From assembly GCF_000417875.1 (NCBI RefSeq), contig NW_006920882.1, forward strand, positions 144,951 through 182,627: DNA of 37,677 nucleotides, written 5' to 3'. Of the stretch, positions 7,533-18,438 are shown piece after piece. Numbering within the stretch: the stretch's first letter is position 1; every line of letters begins with the position of its first letter. Source of the stretch: Pseudozyma flocculosa PF-1 (Eukaryota > Basidiomycota > Ustilaginomycetes > Ustilaginales > Ustilaginaceae). Under the pieces are notes generated by a model. The model made no database searches, was not told the DNA's origin, and saw nothing but the letters and a program-made list of their open reading frames with translations. Made by a program: the position numbers and the translations under genes.

Positions 7533-10526
7533 ATGGACGACAAGACCGCCTCCTCCGCCGACCACCATGACAGCCGCAGGGGATCGAGGCACCGACCAGT
7601 CGCCGAGGCGCCCAGGTTCGGCGTCATGTGGGAGGTGATGCGCACCATTGGCGACCTCTCGCTGCCCACCTTTTTCTCGTCGGTCGCCGTCGAGGGGCTC
7701 GACAATGTGCCGCCCTCGTCGGACCCGCTCATCATCTGCTCAACCCACCACAACACCATCCTCGATGTCGCCATCCTCTCGTCGCACATGCCGGGCCGCC
7801 GGCCGCTCCACTTCTGGGCCAAGTCCGGCCTCTTTGTCAACCCCATCTCCAACTTCATCCTCACCTCGAGCGGCAACATCAAGGTCGACCGCAGGCACAA
7901 AAACAACCAGGCCCTCTTCCAGGGCACCTTCCACGCCATGAACCGCGGCGGCGCCATCGCCCTCTTCCCCGAGGGCGGCAGCTACTCCAACCCGGCCCTC
8001 ACCAAGCTCAAGGCCGGCGCAGCATGGGCCGCCCTCGAGTATACCCAGCACCTCCGTCTGCAGGAACAGCATTCGCAGGAACAGTCGTCGCAGGAACAGG
8101 AACAGGCGCAGCAGCACGGACCGCCGACGTCGGCCGCATCCGACTCCCTCGGTCGAGCCGTAAAGATCCTGCCGGCGGCCATCGTCTACTCGGACAAGAG
8201 CCGCTTCCGCAGCCGCGCCATCCTGCGCTTCGGCAAGCCCATCACGCTCGACGCCTACGTCGATGAGTTCCTCTCGTCTCCCGTCTTTCCCGGCTCCGAT
8301 GGATCCCGCGACGCCCGCGCGTCATCGCCCAACGTCAAGGACCCATCGGCCGAGCCATCGCCGGCGCACAAGGCGGTGGCTAGGCTGACGGCCGCCATTC
8401 AGGCCGCCATCGAGGGCATGACGTTCAACGCGCCGGACTGGGAGAGCTTCCAGGCGGTGCGGGCGGCCAGGGAGCTCATCTGGAACCTGCAGAGCGACGG
8501 CACCGGCGACAAGGACATCGACATGCGCAAGTTTGTCGCCGCTTCGAACGCGCTGCTCGCCGTCCTGACGCTGGACAGGGACGGCGCCCGGGCGCCATCC
8601 GGATCGCCCGTCCGCCGCGAGCTCTCGGAAGCGTCGAGGGATGCCAGGAGGGCGCTGTTCGCGTATGCCTGCTTGCTCCGCCTCTGCGACACCGATAGCC
8701 GAGTCCTCTCGCTCGTCATGCAGCGGCACGGGGGCGACTCGACCTCGACGGCGGCGGGCTCGCACGCCTCTCCGTCCCTGCCCGAACCTCGGGCGGCGTT
8801 GGCAGGGCTCTTCTCGGCGGTAAAGTCGCTCGTGATCCGCCTGCCCTACCTTGTGCCGACGTTCCTGCCGACGCTGCTGCCCACCTACCTGCTGCCCTCG
8901 AGGATCGCCCATCATTTCGCCAAGAAGGAGGAGGAGTCGCTGTCCTCTGTCAAGACGCTGGTGGGCTTCGGCTTCAGCCTGATCCTCTACCTCTATGGCC
9001 TCGTCGAGATGACGAGCTTCACGCGGTGGAACCCGTCGGGCTTCTTCCTCGGCGCCGTGGGCATCTGGTGGATGGTCGAGCTGAACCGCTCCTGCGTCGA
9101 CACGGCCTACAGCCTGCTGCAGCAATGCCGTCTCGCCTGGGCCGTGTGGCGGGCTTCTGGCAAGGTCCGACCGGGTACCTCGGGCACCGCGGCCGTGCCC
9201 GAAGCGGAGGGGCGAGCGGGCCAGGCCAGGGCGAGCCAGGACGACGGAGCGCCCGCCGCGACCTCTGCAGCTGGGCGCGAGACGTTCAACCTGTTCTTCT
9301 ACGGCACGCTGGTCCACCCCCAGGTGCTGTCGCGCGTCATTGGCAACGACGGCGCGCACCTGACGGTGCAGAACGGCATCCTGCCCAACCACGCCCTCTG
9401 CCACATCAAAGGCCAAGACTACCCGGGCTTGGTGAAGCAGCAAGACCTGGCGCGCATCTTCCCAGCAGCGACGGCCGCGCAGCTGGTGCAGTCCGAAAGG
9501 ACGGCGGTCAAGGGGACGGTCGTGTGCGGCCTGACGGCGCAGGATCTGCGCTGCCTCGACACGTTCGAGGACGACGAGTATACGCGCAAGACGGTCGCGA
9601 TCACCCTCGACCCGGCGAGCGAGGCCTGCTCCAACGCCGCACGCCTCGCGCGCGGAGACGCCGAGCTCAACCTCGAGAGCATCCTCGCGGCGCTGACGCC
9701 GGCTCGCATCTCGCAGCTGCTCGAAGCGTCCCGCGCGCCCGGATCGGGCGGTGTGGCCGGTGCGAGGCAGGTCGAAGCGCAGGTCTACATGTGGACGGCG
9801 TCGCTCGAGCTGCTCGAGGCCAAGGTGTGGGAGTTTGACGAGTTCGCCCGCGAAAAGGCCAAGAACTGGGTGGGCCAGCGGTGGGAGGGCGGCGAGGCGG
9901 CGGCCGAGATGGAGTTCGAGTACGAGATCGTCGATGCCGTCCGGGGCGAGGGGTCCTCGGCGGCCTCGTCGACGTCGGTTGTTGAAGCCCCGATGCCGGA
10001 CGCCCTCGTTGCAGGAGCGGCCATGCCGCAGACGGAGCAAACAGACGCCGCGGGCGACGAGGACGAGGGCGATGCTGCGACGAGGACATGGCACGGCGCG
10101 GCCGCATCGACCCTCTCGTCGCACGGCGCGACACGGGAAGCCATCGCGCTGACCCTCTCGAGCCTGTCGAAGCATCCGAGCATCCAGTACTACGTCGACC
10201 AGGCGTTCTGCCGAGCGTCGTCAGGCGACAAGGCGGGCAAGAAGGTGCGACGGCCGAGCAAGATGGACGCCCACCTCGTCGCTGCGCTCTACGCCAGCCG
10301 GTTCGAGGCCAAGAGGTCGTTGCAGAGGCTCGTCGAAATCTCGGGCGTCCAGTTTGAGGATGAGCGAGAGTGCGACGGCGATGGCGGTGGCGACGTCGAA
10401 AAGGCGATGCGGGTGCTGTGGGACTGCTCGGTACGTGCCGACGTCAACGGTCGAGCAGGGTGGCCATTCGAGGTCGTGGACGCGACTGATGCCGTCGAGG
10501 ATGGGGAGACGAAAAAGGATCGGTGA
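7533..10526 (+). CDS. PlsC-type acyltransferase fused to a GGCT/AIG2-like domain
   Basis: One uninterrupted frame of 997 residues with two unrelated enzyme domains. Residues about 15-270 form a PlsC/LPLAT acyltransferase of the fungal Gpt2/Sct1-like group (glycerol-3-phosphate or DHAP acylation in ER lipid synthesis): motif I HHNTILD (72-78, an HX4D) and FPEGGS (145-150) are present, with GNIKVDRR between them. Hydrophobic helices follow at about 436-461, 472-493 and 503-517, so the protein is probably membrane bound. Residues about 586-785 look like a gamma-glutamylcyclotransferase/AIG2 fold: LFFYGTLVHPQVLSRVIG (YGTL at 590-593), then LDTFEDDEYTRKTV with candidate catalytic acids E679 and E682, and a closing VYMWTASLELLEAKVWEFDE. 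A charged linker and an unassigned helical tail (about 859-997) finish it. The ATG at 7533 (AAAATGG) was chosen because the acyltransferase starts soon after; an in-frame ATG at 7320 is possible. Substrates of both domains are unknown. Confidence 0.85.
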   Translation: MDDKTASSADHHDSRRGSRHRPVAEAPRFGVMWEVMRTIGDLSLPTFFSSVAVEGLDNVPPSSDPLIICSTHHNTILDVAILSSHMPGRRPLHFWAKSGLFVNPISNFILTSSGNIKVDRRHKNNQALFQGTFHAMNRGGAIALFPEGGSYSNPALTKLKAGAAWAALEYTQHLRLQEQHSQEQSSQEQEQAQQHGPPTSAASDSLGRAVKILPAAIVYSDKSRFRSRAILRFGKPITLDAYVDEFLSSPVFPGSDGSRDARASSPNVKDPSAEPSPAHKAVARLTAAIQAAIEGMTFNAPDWESFQAVRAARELIWNLQSDGTGDKDIDMRKFVAASNALLAVLTLDRDGARAPSGSPVRRELSEASRDARRALFAYACLLRLCDTDSRVLSLVMQRHGGDSTSTAAGSHASPSLPEPRAALAGLFSAVKSLVIRLPYLVPTFLPTLLPTYLLPSRIAHHFAKKEEESLSSVKTLVGFGFSLILYLYGLVEMTSFTRWNPSGFFLGAVGIWWMVELNRSCVDTAYSLLQQCRLAWAVWRASGKVRPGTSGTAAVPEAEGRAGQARASQDDGAPAATSAAGRETFNLFFYGTLVHPQVLSRVIGNDGAHLTVQNGILPNHALCHIKGQDYPGLVKQQDLARIFPAATAAQLVQSERTAVKGTVVCGLTAQDLRCLDTFEDDEYTRKTVAITLDPASEACSNAARLARGDAELNLESILAALTPARISQLLEASRAPGSGGVAGARQVEAQVYMWTASLELLEAKVWEFDEFAREKAKNWVGQRWEGGEAAAEMEFEYEIVDAVRGEGSSAASSTSVVEAPMPDALVAGAAMPQTEQTDAAGDEDEGDAATRTWHGAAASTLSSHGATREAIALTLSSLSKHPSIQYYVDQAFCRASSGDKAGKKVRRPSKMDAHLVAALYASRFEAKRSLQRLVEISGVQFEDERECDGDGGGDVEKAMRVLWDCSVRADVNGRAGWPFEVVDATDAVEDGETKKDR

Positions 10527-10622
10527 AAAAGGCGGCGCCGCTCTGTGATGCTCTGCGTCCATATCTTCGAACCCGCCTCTATGGCTTGGGTCCGCTGCAA
10601 TCCCATACCCCTCTCGATGCCA
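10527..10622. other. Short convergent 3' spacer
   Basis: Only 96 bp separate the stop of the acyltransferase fusion from the stop of FMT1 on the other strand, so the two 3'UTRs almost certainly overlap. Confidence 0.6.
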
Positions 10623-12258
10623 TCACTTCCTACCCTCGGCGTGGGCGATACCGTCGAAGCGGAAGCTGACGAGCCCCTGGTCGTCTGCGCGATCCCGGAA
10701 ACCTCTCCACCACTCGAGAGCGTCTTTGGTCTTTTTTCCCTGCGCCTTTATGCGATCGACGAGGAGGAACTCGTTGCCGCCCGACGACGACGGTGTCTGT
10801 GCGTCCTTTGTTGTTGTGATGACGAGGGAGTTGAGGACCGAAGAGTAGGTCGCTGTACCGGGCGGTGAGGTGGAGAGGAGGGAGAAGACGTGCGGGTCTC
10901 GCGCGCCAAGGTCGGAGGAGGGAAGGACGCTGCAGCTCTCGAAGAGGGTTCGGAGTGGTGGAAACGTGGGTGTCGCGGGGTGTAGGGTGGTTGAGAGTGG
11001 GTACTGGACGTCGAACACGGATTTGGAACGGAGTCGAGGGGGGAAGGGGGGGCCGGTGTCAGCGATGTCTTTGCGAGCGAGCGCAAAAAGGAAGGAAGCG
11101 ACGAGGGCTCGGTCGACGACTCACGAGATATCCGAACCCCCTCAACCTAGCCTCGATGTCCCTGGCCGACCACTTTTCCCAGCGCACCTCGAGGTTGGAC
11201 CTCTTGACCTTGAACGCAAACGACACCTCGGCCTCGTCCTGGTCCCAACCGCGTCGCTCCGCACCGGGGAGGTCAGAGAGGACGTCGACGAGCAGCTCGG
11301 CTCCGCGCTGCGCCATCGTCTTTTCCAGGTCGAGGTACGTGGCGTCGCCCGGGATGGGGAGGCGCTGCTGCCCGAGGATCCGGCCCGCGTCGAAGCGACC
11401 GTCCTGGAGCGTCTGTACCGTCACCCCGCCCTCGTCGAGCCGACGGGCGATGGTCCACTGCAGCGGTGCGGCTCCGCGTAGCTTAGGGAGGAGCGAAGGG
11501 TGCAGGTTGAGCCGTTGCGAGGGCGAGGGGAACGAGGCGAGGAGCGAGGTGGGTATGAGGTGGCCAAAGGAGCAGGTGAGCAGTATCGAGGCCGGTGAGC
11601 GGAGGATGGCGGGCAGCTGGTGAGGCGGGGAGCAGCGAGATGGTCAGGGTCAGCGGTGGGTGCGCTACTCGTTGCTGTTGGGCCGCGAGGACGCACCTGG
11701 TAGTCGTCCAGGCCGCTCGGTGGTACGTGGTCGTGGGGAAGGCCATGATGCAACGCGAGCTGCTTGATGGGGGCTGCGGGCAGAGCAGGCGAGAGTCACG
11801 AGGGCAGTCAGCATCGCCGCGCCGTCATCGTTAGGTTCGACAGCTGCGACTGACCGATCTTCATGCGCTTGGCACCCCAGCCCTGCTTGGTATCCGGCGG
11901 GGTGAGGACATGGAGGTGGTCGCAGAGGTCTGCGGGGCGGGCAGCGAGCCGTGGAGAGGGGCGACTCTGTCAGTTGTACATCGCGCCCACACACACCCGC
12001 GTGAGCCATGTCCACGTTTGGAAGCGACATACCTGGCCGGTCGATGAGGGCCTGGAGCGATGCGCACGCAAAGGTATCGGTGCCGCAAAAGAGGATCTTG
12101 TACGGCGGCGGCAGCGGTGGTGGTGGTGGTCTGGCCGCCTGGTCCGCACGGCGTGGAGCGCTGTAGTGCAACAGCCGCCTCGAGCCGGGACGAGCGACGA
12201 GGCTCAGCGGCGACCTCAGCCAGCAGTGTAGCGGAGATAGCAGCCGTGTCTCTGCCAT
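10623..12258 (-). CDS. FMT1: Mitochondrial methionyl-tRNA formyltransferase
   Basis: The enzyme formylates Met-tRNA with 10-formyl-THF for mitochondrial translation initiation. Five exons are read on the minus strand: 12258-12033, 11929-11855, 11773-11697, 11616-11125 and 11003-10623, 416 residues, with all phases consistent. The N-terminus is an Arg/Ser/Leu-rich, acid-poor presequence (RSPLSLVARPGSRRLLHYS) typical of mitochondrial import. YKILFCGTDTFACASLQAL opens the formyltransferase fold. The catalytic Asn and His are in LNLHPSLLPKLRGAAPLQW, and the third catalytic residue, Asp, in DGRFDAGRIL. The C-terminal region has RLRGFGYLYPLSTT across the last intron and ALEWWRGFRDR near the end. 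The last intron (11004-11124) has its CTGAC about 55 nt before the acceptor, longer than the others. It shares a 254-bp divergent promoter with the F-box gene. Confidence 0.9.
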
Positions 12259-12512
12259 GATAGAGACGTGACGGATGCCAGAGCAGCTGGAGAAGGAACA
12301 AGAAGGAGGAGGAGAAGAGCGCGAAAGACGAGCAGCCAAGGTGGCCGCTCGAGGACCCTTTCCTGGCTTATGTAAGCCTCCTCGACAACGCCGCGCAGCT
12401 GGACGGGTGGCCGCTGCATCCCCTCCCTCCCCCTCTCCCCTCCCCGTATTCCCCCTCTGTCGCGGCAACCAGCACTGACGGCCATCGATCCCGGCGCGCA
12501 CAGCCCACGGAA
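12259..12512. promoter_or_regulatory. Divergent promoter of FMT1 and the F-box gene
   Basis: 254 bp between divergent start codons, with pyrimidine-rich runs around 12420-12460 on the F-box side. No named element is recognised. Confidence 0.55.
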
Positions 12513-14984
12513 ATGTCCACGATGGTCCACGATCCCCTCAACCAACTGCCAAGGTTTGTGGCGAAATCAGCCTTCAGCAGCCGCGCCCCCCCGCCGGAGC
12601 TCACCATCTGCATGGTCCCGCGCCTCGCCACCGTCCTCTGACAGCGAGATATGGGATGCCATCATCGACGCCCTCACGGCTCACGGCCCTCAACACGCCG
12701 TCAAGCTCATCTCGGTAGGCTGTCTGTCCTAGTCATTACAGGGTGTACTCGGGCCCTTTGAACTGACGATCCGACCACCCTTCCTCTCCGGTGGCCTTGC
12801 CCGCCCCTCGACTGGCAGACTTGCCGCCAGCTGCGCCACTCGTTTACCGGTCGAAGAGTGCGCTACCACTTTGCTTTGTGGCTTCATGGCTTACTTCCCC
12901 TGCCCACCAATATCCCCGCCGACGCAGACCGGCTCGCTTCCACCCTCTTCGAGTCGAGGTGGCCACCGAATCCCCAGGCCTGTACAGTCACGGCCCTCGA
13001 GCCACACATCTCGCACAGGCACTTTGCCGTTCACGACCAACACACGTGCGGCCTAGATCAGACGGTGGAAGTCCAGCTCTCTGCCTCGCGCATCTACGCC
13101 ATCGCGCCCGATCTCAAGTCTCTGGTCGTCTCAAAGGTCGAGCACAACGGTCAAGTCACGCTCGAGAAACGCCTACCCCTGCCCGACCAGAGCCTACAGG
13201 GCATCCACCGCTTCGCCCTCGACGATGCCAGCCAGATCGTCCTCTTGCAGGCGATTTCGGAGGTTCGCAACGACACCTACGACGTGTCCCTCTTCCTCGT
13301 CGATCTCGTCACGGGCATGCCCTTGGCCAGCGAGCCGATCCGCTTCCACCTCTGGCCCGAAGACCACGAGGACCTCGAGCTGCAGCTCGTGGGCGATCAG
13401 ATCCTCATCCTGAGCAGAAGCCACATTGTTCTCTTGCGCTGGATTCGTCCTAGCCACGCTGCCGCGCTCGTGCCCGATAAGCTCGAGTGCAAGATCACCT
13501 TTAGGCGGTGGTGGACCGATCCAGAGTCCTCTCGCGTCGTGACAGCGGCCACGCTCATCAACCACGAGTGTCTCGCCCTCGTCCTCAACGAGATTGGCGT
13601 GGATAGGGTCGGCGAGCCGTGGCAATCGCAGGCGGGCATACTCTACCTCGAGCTCTTGAAGCTCTCTAGCTTCGGCGACGAGAGCACGGACCTCGCCGTC
13701 GAGGATGCGCTGCAAGCCTTCCTTGTCGATGACTTCGATGGGAGATGGACCTACCATGCCGAGATCGTCCTGCCGGGTCAGTCCATGGTCGACCCCTTGA
13801 GAGGGAACTACATCAAAATCGGACTCGAGCCTGCTGCCCTTGCGGGCCTCGGAGATGCCGACAGCGACCTCAATTGCCTCGTCGTGGTCCGCGCCTCTGG
13901 CAACCCGTGAGTGGGCCGGGTCGCGGCAGGGATCGGCTCTGAATCGAGATTAGGCTAGGCCTTGTCTTTCTAACTTTGACCTGACTTTCTGCTGCACCGA
14001 ACGACCGATCGTCTTCAGCTGGATCATGGAGCTGCGCTCGCTCGCCGAGCTCCTCTACCCCCGTGCGGCACTGACCATCTACTCGGGAGGCGGCCCGCGT
14101 TGGCCAACCCTCGGTCACGAGTGGTGTGAGTGTGGCACGGTTCGCGGCAGTCCGACTGGCTCGATGTGTCGTGGGCAATCTCGACATGTGCTCACACCGC
14201 CGTGTTCTCGTCGCAAACCCTCCCTCATCTCCCAGGCAAAGCAAACATGGTAGACACACTGATGGACCATTTCAAAAGCCCAGTGTCGTCGCTATCAGTC
14301 CGGGGATGGCGAGCGGGTAAGTCGCCCCGGCTCCGCTCCTTTGGCTCACAAGCTCGCTCGTGCATCCTCACATCCCTCTCACACGCACACGTACGCGACC
14401 GCTCTTCCTTCGGACCTCGCAGTTGCGGCTGTGCGAGTCGAACCAGAACGCGAAGAGGACCGCGCGGCCGGTTCGCCGCCGTACCTCGAACTACGGTGCA
14501 TCGATTGGAACCCCAACTATACGCACCGTGTCGATCCCTCGATGCGGCTGAAGAAAAACGACTTTCGCGACGCCGCGAAAAGAGGTGCGATGCTGCGCGA
14601 GACGGGACGAGATAGACCGGGTACGTGCTGCGGAACCCGTCCAGCCCATCCGCGTGTGAACATGTGTAGCACCTTGTGGCTCTAACGTCCTGCCCTTACT
14701 TCTCTGCCCTCGTGGGCGAACCAGTGCTGATCACCAAGCATCCTCTCTGGGATACGCTACCCTTCCGACCCATCGACCGACACCCGCATACCGACGTGCG
14801 GGCCGACGCAGCGTGGTTCCGCATCGCTTTGGATCCCACCACGGGGATCCTCGTGCAGCGAATCGCCGAGATCGCCAGCGACGAGGACGTGGCCCGAGGT
14901 GGCAGGATCCGCGCCGACGACGATGACGACGTCGAGGACGAGGAGGAGATGCTGCGTAGCGAGATCTTCATCCTCCATGTCTAG
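12513..14984 (+). CDS. F-box protein of unknown substrate
   Basis: Seven exons are read: 12513-12553, 12645-12714, 12819-13906, 14019-14125, 14236-14316, 14423-14620 and 14725-14984, coding for 614 residues with consistent phases. Residues about 12-50 form an F-box: LPSEIWDAIIDALTAHGPQ, then AVKLIS and TCRQLRHSFTGRR, the leucine/proline pattern that binds Skp1 in SCF ubiquitin ligases. The rest shows repeated beta-like blocks (QIVLLQAISEV, QLVGDQILILSRSHIVLLRW, DLNCLVVVRASG) resembling the beta-propeller-like bodies of many basidiomycete F-box proteins, but no WD or LRR consensus. The C-terminus is acidic (DDDDDVEDEEE). This family is large and fast-evolving in basidiomycetes, so the target cannot be guessed. 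Every intron is 91-112 nt long with GT-AG ends. A role outside an SCF complex is possible. Confidence 0.82.
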
Positions 14985-15542
14985 TGCACACGCGCGCCGT
15001 ACACGCGGCGGTGCGTCTCTCCCTCCGACTCGTCTGATTGGGTCGTCTTCAACTTCCAAATGCGGCCCCTCCGACGTGCTGGGCCTGCGTCAACGCCCCC
15101 TTCCCCGCCACGCCATATACCATGCCAGCAAATGGCAGATGCAACGCTGGCCTCGAGGCGATACCGTCTTTTACGAGTACCGATGAGGTGACGGGGAGCC
15201 GTCGCAAGCGACTCCGACCCGCCGACGTTGGGATTGAACTCCTGCGACCTTCATGTGCTCGTGGCGCCGCGGATGGCCGGCGTTCTGGCTCGGCTCTCGG
15301 CCCGTTGGCCGTGGCATCCGACCTCGAAGCTCTGTAAACGTCTCATCTCCATTACTTCCAACGCCGTCGTGATTTCCGGGTCGACTGCGTTACAGGAGAG
15401 CAGAGCCGTGTAGCAAGGGGCTGCGGCGTCTTGCGGCTTCCTCTGTGGTCTAGCAGCATCGTCGAGTCGCGAGGGCCCCACGCCCGCGTCCGCCACTTGC
15501 CTGATCGGTCAACCATCCCCCCTCTACCCACCGCGAGCGACA
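14985..15542. other. Convergent intergenic region, no gene seen
   Basis: 558 bp between the stop of the F-box gene and the stop of threonyl-tRNA synthetase. Short open frames here have no recognisable protein features. A TTCAAT-containing segment near 15230 looks like a tRNA T-loop on the minus strand but lacks a pairing stem. Confidence 0.5.
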
Positions 15543-17668
15543 TTAGATCAGCTTGTTCTCCAACCGCCTCTCGTTCTTGAGGCTGGCAAACATGGCGACG
15601 GCCTTGTCGAGCGGGATGGTCTCGGCCTTGCCCTTCATGTTGACGTCGTCGCGGTTGCGCACGTTGATGCTCTGGCTCTCCATCTCCTCGTGGCCGACGA
15701 CGATGACGAAGTTGTACTGGGCGATTTCGCCGTTGCGCACCTTTTTGGGCAGCGTGTTGTCGCTCAGGTCGACGTCGGCAAAGAAGCCCTGGTCCCACAG
15801 GCGCGTCTGGACCGACTTGGCGTAGTCGTAGACCGACGTCGTGACGGGCACCACGAGGATCTGGCGCGGCGACAGCCAGAACGGCCACTTGCCCGCAAAG
15901 TGCTCGGTGAGGATGGCGATGAAGCGCTCGAGCGAGCCGACAATGGCGCGGTGGATCATGACGGGGCGCTCCGTCTGGTCGTCGTCGCCCGACGACGCCG
16001 GCTTGCGGAACTCGAGGTTGAAGCGCTGCGGCAGCTGGAAGTCGAGCTGGATCGTGGCGCACTGGTGGTGGCGCCGCATGGCATCGCTGATGGTGATGTC
16101 AATCTTGGGGCCGTAGAAGGCGCCGTCGCCCGGGTTGAGCTCCCACTTGCCCGGGACAAACTTGTCGAGGGCGGCGGCCAGGCGCTTTTCGGCGGCGTCC
16201 CACGTGGCGATGTCGCCGAGGTACTTTTCGGGCCGCGTCGAGAGCTCGAGCTTGAAGGTGAAACCAAACAGGCCGTAGACGGCCTGGAGGAAGTCGAAGC
16301 AGCCGGCCATCTCGTCCTCGACCTGCTCGGCGCGGCAGAAGATGTGGGCGTCGTCCTGGCAGAAGCGGCGGACGCGCGTCAGGCCCGACAGGGCGCCGCT
16401 CGCCTCGTTGCGGTGAATGACGCCAAAGTCGGCCAGGCGCAGCGGCAGCTCCTTGTACGAGCGGTCGCGCGTGCCAAACATGAGGCAGTGGCCGGGGCAG
16501 TTCATGGGCTTGAGGCCAAACGTCTCCTTGTCGACGCCGAGCACGAACATGTCGTCCTTGTAGTTTTGCCAGTGGCCCGACGTCTCCCACAGCTTCGAGT
16601 TGTACATGTTGGGCGAGATGACCTCGTCGAAGCCGCGCTGGCGGTACTGGGTCTTGAGGTAGTCCTGGAGGGTGTTGTAGATGCGGGCGCCGTGGGGCAG
16701 CCAGAAGCAAGAGCCGGGCGACATTTCGTGGAACATGAAGAGCTCCTGCTCCTTGCCAATCTTGCGGTGGTCGCGCTTGGCGGCCTCGACGAGGAACTGC
16801 TTGTACTCGGTCATCATCTTGCCGTCGGGGAACGAGATGCCGTAGAGGCGCTGGAGCGAGTCGTTGTTCTGGTCGCCGAGGAAGTACGACGCCGAGTTCT
16901 TGAGCACCGCCATGGCCTTGATCCGGCCCGTGTGCGGAATGTGCGGGCCGACGCACAGGTCAATCATGGGGCCGCAGCGGTAGACGGTGGTCGAGGTGCC
17001 GTCGGGGATCTTGCTGTTGATGATGTGCTGCTTGTACTTGTTGTAGTGGAACATCTCGAGGAGCTGCTCCTTGGAGACGACGAGGCGCTCGAAGCGCTGC
17101 TTTTCCTTGATGGCGCCCTTGATGAGCGTCTCGAGGGCGGGGAAGTCGGCCTGGCTGGCCATGCGCTCCTTGCTGTCGCCCATGCCCATCTCGTAGAAGA
17201 ATCCCTCGTCGGTCGGCGGTCCGATGCAGAGGTGGCAGCCGTAGTGCTTCTCGGCCGCCTCGCCGAGCACGTGGGCCGACGAGTGCCAGAAGACGCGCTT
17301 GCCCTCGGGCGACTCAAAGTCAAAGAGCTGCAGCTTGGCGCTCTGCTCGAGCGGGCGCTCCAGGTCCCAGAGCGTGTCGTCGACCTTTGCAATGACGACG
17401 CGCTCGCTCAGGCTCTTTGAGATTTGCTTTGCGATGTCCATGGGCGTCGTCTCCCACGCGGTGCCCTCCTTGACCGAGCCGTCGGGCATCGTCACCTGGA
17501 TGGGCTGGCGCGGCTGGCTGGCGGCGTGCGCGTCCTGCTCCGCCTTGAGCTTCTCAAACATGGCGATGCGGTGGTCAAAGTAGGCCGGCTTCGGCGTAAA
17601 CTCGAGCGGCATGCTGCTGCCCCCAGCCGCTGCGTCCTTCTTGGCCTTGGGCTTCTTCTCGCCCTTGG

Positions 17669-17716
<48 letters not shown>

Positions 17717-17834
17717 TCTTGTCGCCGTCGGCGGCTGCGCCGACCTTGACCTTTTCGGTGGCATCGGCAAGGTCCGAGACGGGGTCGCGCGGCTCAGCCG
17801 TCGACGACACGGGTTGCGGCGCTGCCGACGACAT
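15543..17834 (-). CDS. THS1: Cytosolic threonyl-tRNA synthetase
   Basis: Class II synthetase that charges tRNA-Thr. A single intronless frame of 763 residues. Order of parts: Gln/Lys-rich N-terminal extension (to about residue 75), TGS domain (around [19 protein letters not shown]), the second editing domain with the [16 protein letters not shown] metal motif (HxxxH) and [13 protein letters not shown], then the catalytic core with [10 protein letters not shown], motif 2 ([14 protein letters not shown]), motif 3 region ([18 protein letters not shown]), and the anticodon-binding domain ([19 protein letters not shown]) ending RRLENKLI. Length is close to yeast Ths1 (734). There is no mitochondrial presequence; the N-terminus is acidic then Lys/Gln-rich, so the cytosol is the likely place. 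The N-terminal glutamine run is encoded by a CAG tract. It diverges from the INO80F-like gene. Confidence 0.96.
17671..17703. repeat. CAG/CTG repeat in threonyl-tRNA synthetase
   Basis: Eleven TGC units on the plus strand, reading CAG on the minus strand, encode the main glutamine run of the synthetase N-terminal extension. A second shorter CAG cluster follows at about 17706-17714. Confidence 0.93.
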
Positions 17835-18438
17835 CTTCGAGGGTCGGTTCTAAGGGTGGACGAGGGGAGAGGGCGATGCGGCAGAGCCGAAAGTCGAGGG
17901 CGGACGCTGTGGTGCGAGGGGACGTGGTCTCGCCGTTGAGTCGGTGCAGCCGGCGAGCAAGTGGTGTTGGTCTGAAGTGCAAGTCGGCAGGAGAGGGCGT
18001 GTGGTGGCAGGTGTTGGTCGCGAGCAGAGGCACAAACGACACAGGTGGGCCTGCCTGAGTGCCTCGCCGAGGACGGGAAGCCCGCCGCATCCCTCTATCT
18101 GCACCTTTTTTTCGCTCTCTTGCTGCTGGCCTGCCTGGCCTGGCTTGCTCGCTCGCTCGCTCGGTCCCTCAGTGGGGCCCGATGGTTGTCTCGTTCCACC
18201 GTTCCGATCGGGCGGCCGGTCCATTCACCCCCGTGCACCCTGACTCGCTCTCCGCGCTTTGCTGCCTCCCTTCTCCACACGCAACCGCCTGAGGCCTGGC
18301 TGCTGACCATCACCATCACCGCTTCGACGCCTTCGGTCGCCATCGCTCCGGCAATCTTCGGTCCCCCTCCTCTCTCTCGCTCCAAACTGCCGCCCCGCTC
18401 GCGCTCCTGTTCTACCACCGTTTCGATCGCAGCCCACC
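17835..18438. promoter_or_regulatory. Divergent promoter of THS1 and the INO80F-like gene
   Basis: 604 bp between divergent starts. It includes a (GCTC)4 tract at 18147-18162 and C/T-rich runs just before the INO80F-like ATG. No TATA box is clear. Confidence 0.55.

Noticed and set aside
8322..10175. Long minus-strand open frame (617 codons) opposite the acyltransferase fusion
   Set aside because: Arg/Gly/Leu-rich shadow of the real gene, with no family features.
15200..15260. tRNA-like T-loop (TTCAAT) on the minus strand
   Set aside because: The flanking bases do not form a T stem and no acceptor or anticodon arm can be drawn.
15690..17420. Long plus-strand open frame (576 codons) opposite threonyl-tRNA synthetase
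   Set aside because: It is the antisense of a confidently identified synthetase; stop-free antisense frames are expected with G/C-ending codons. Its protein is an Arg/Val/Ala/Glu-rich mirror without motifs.
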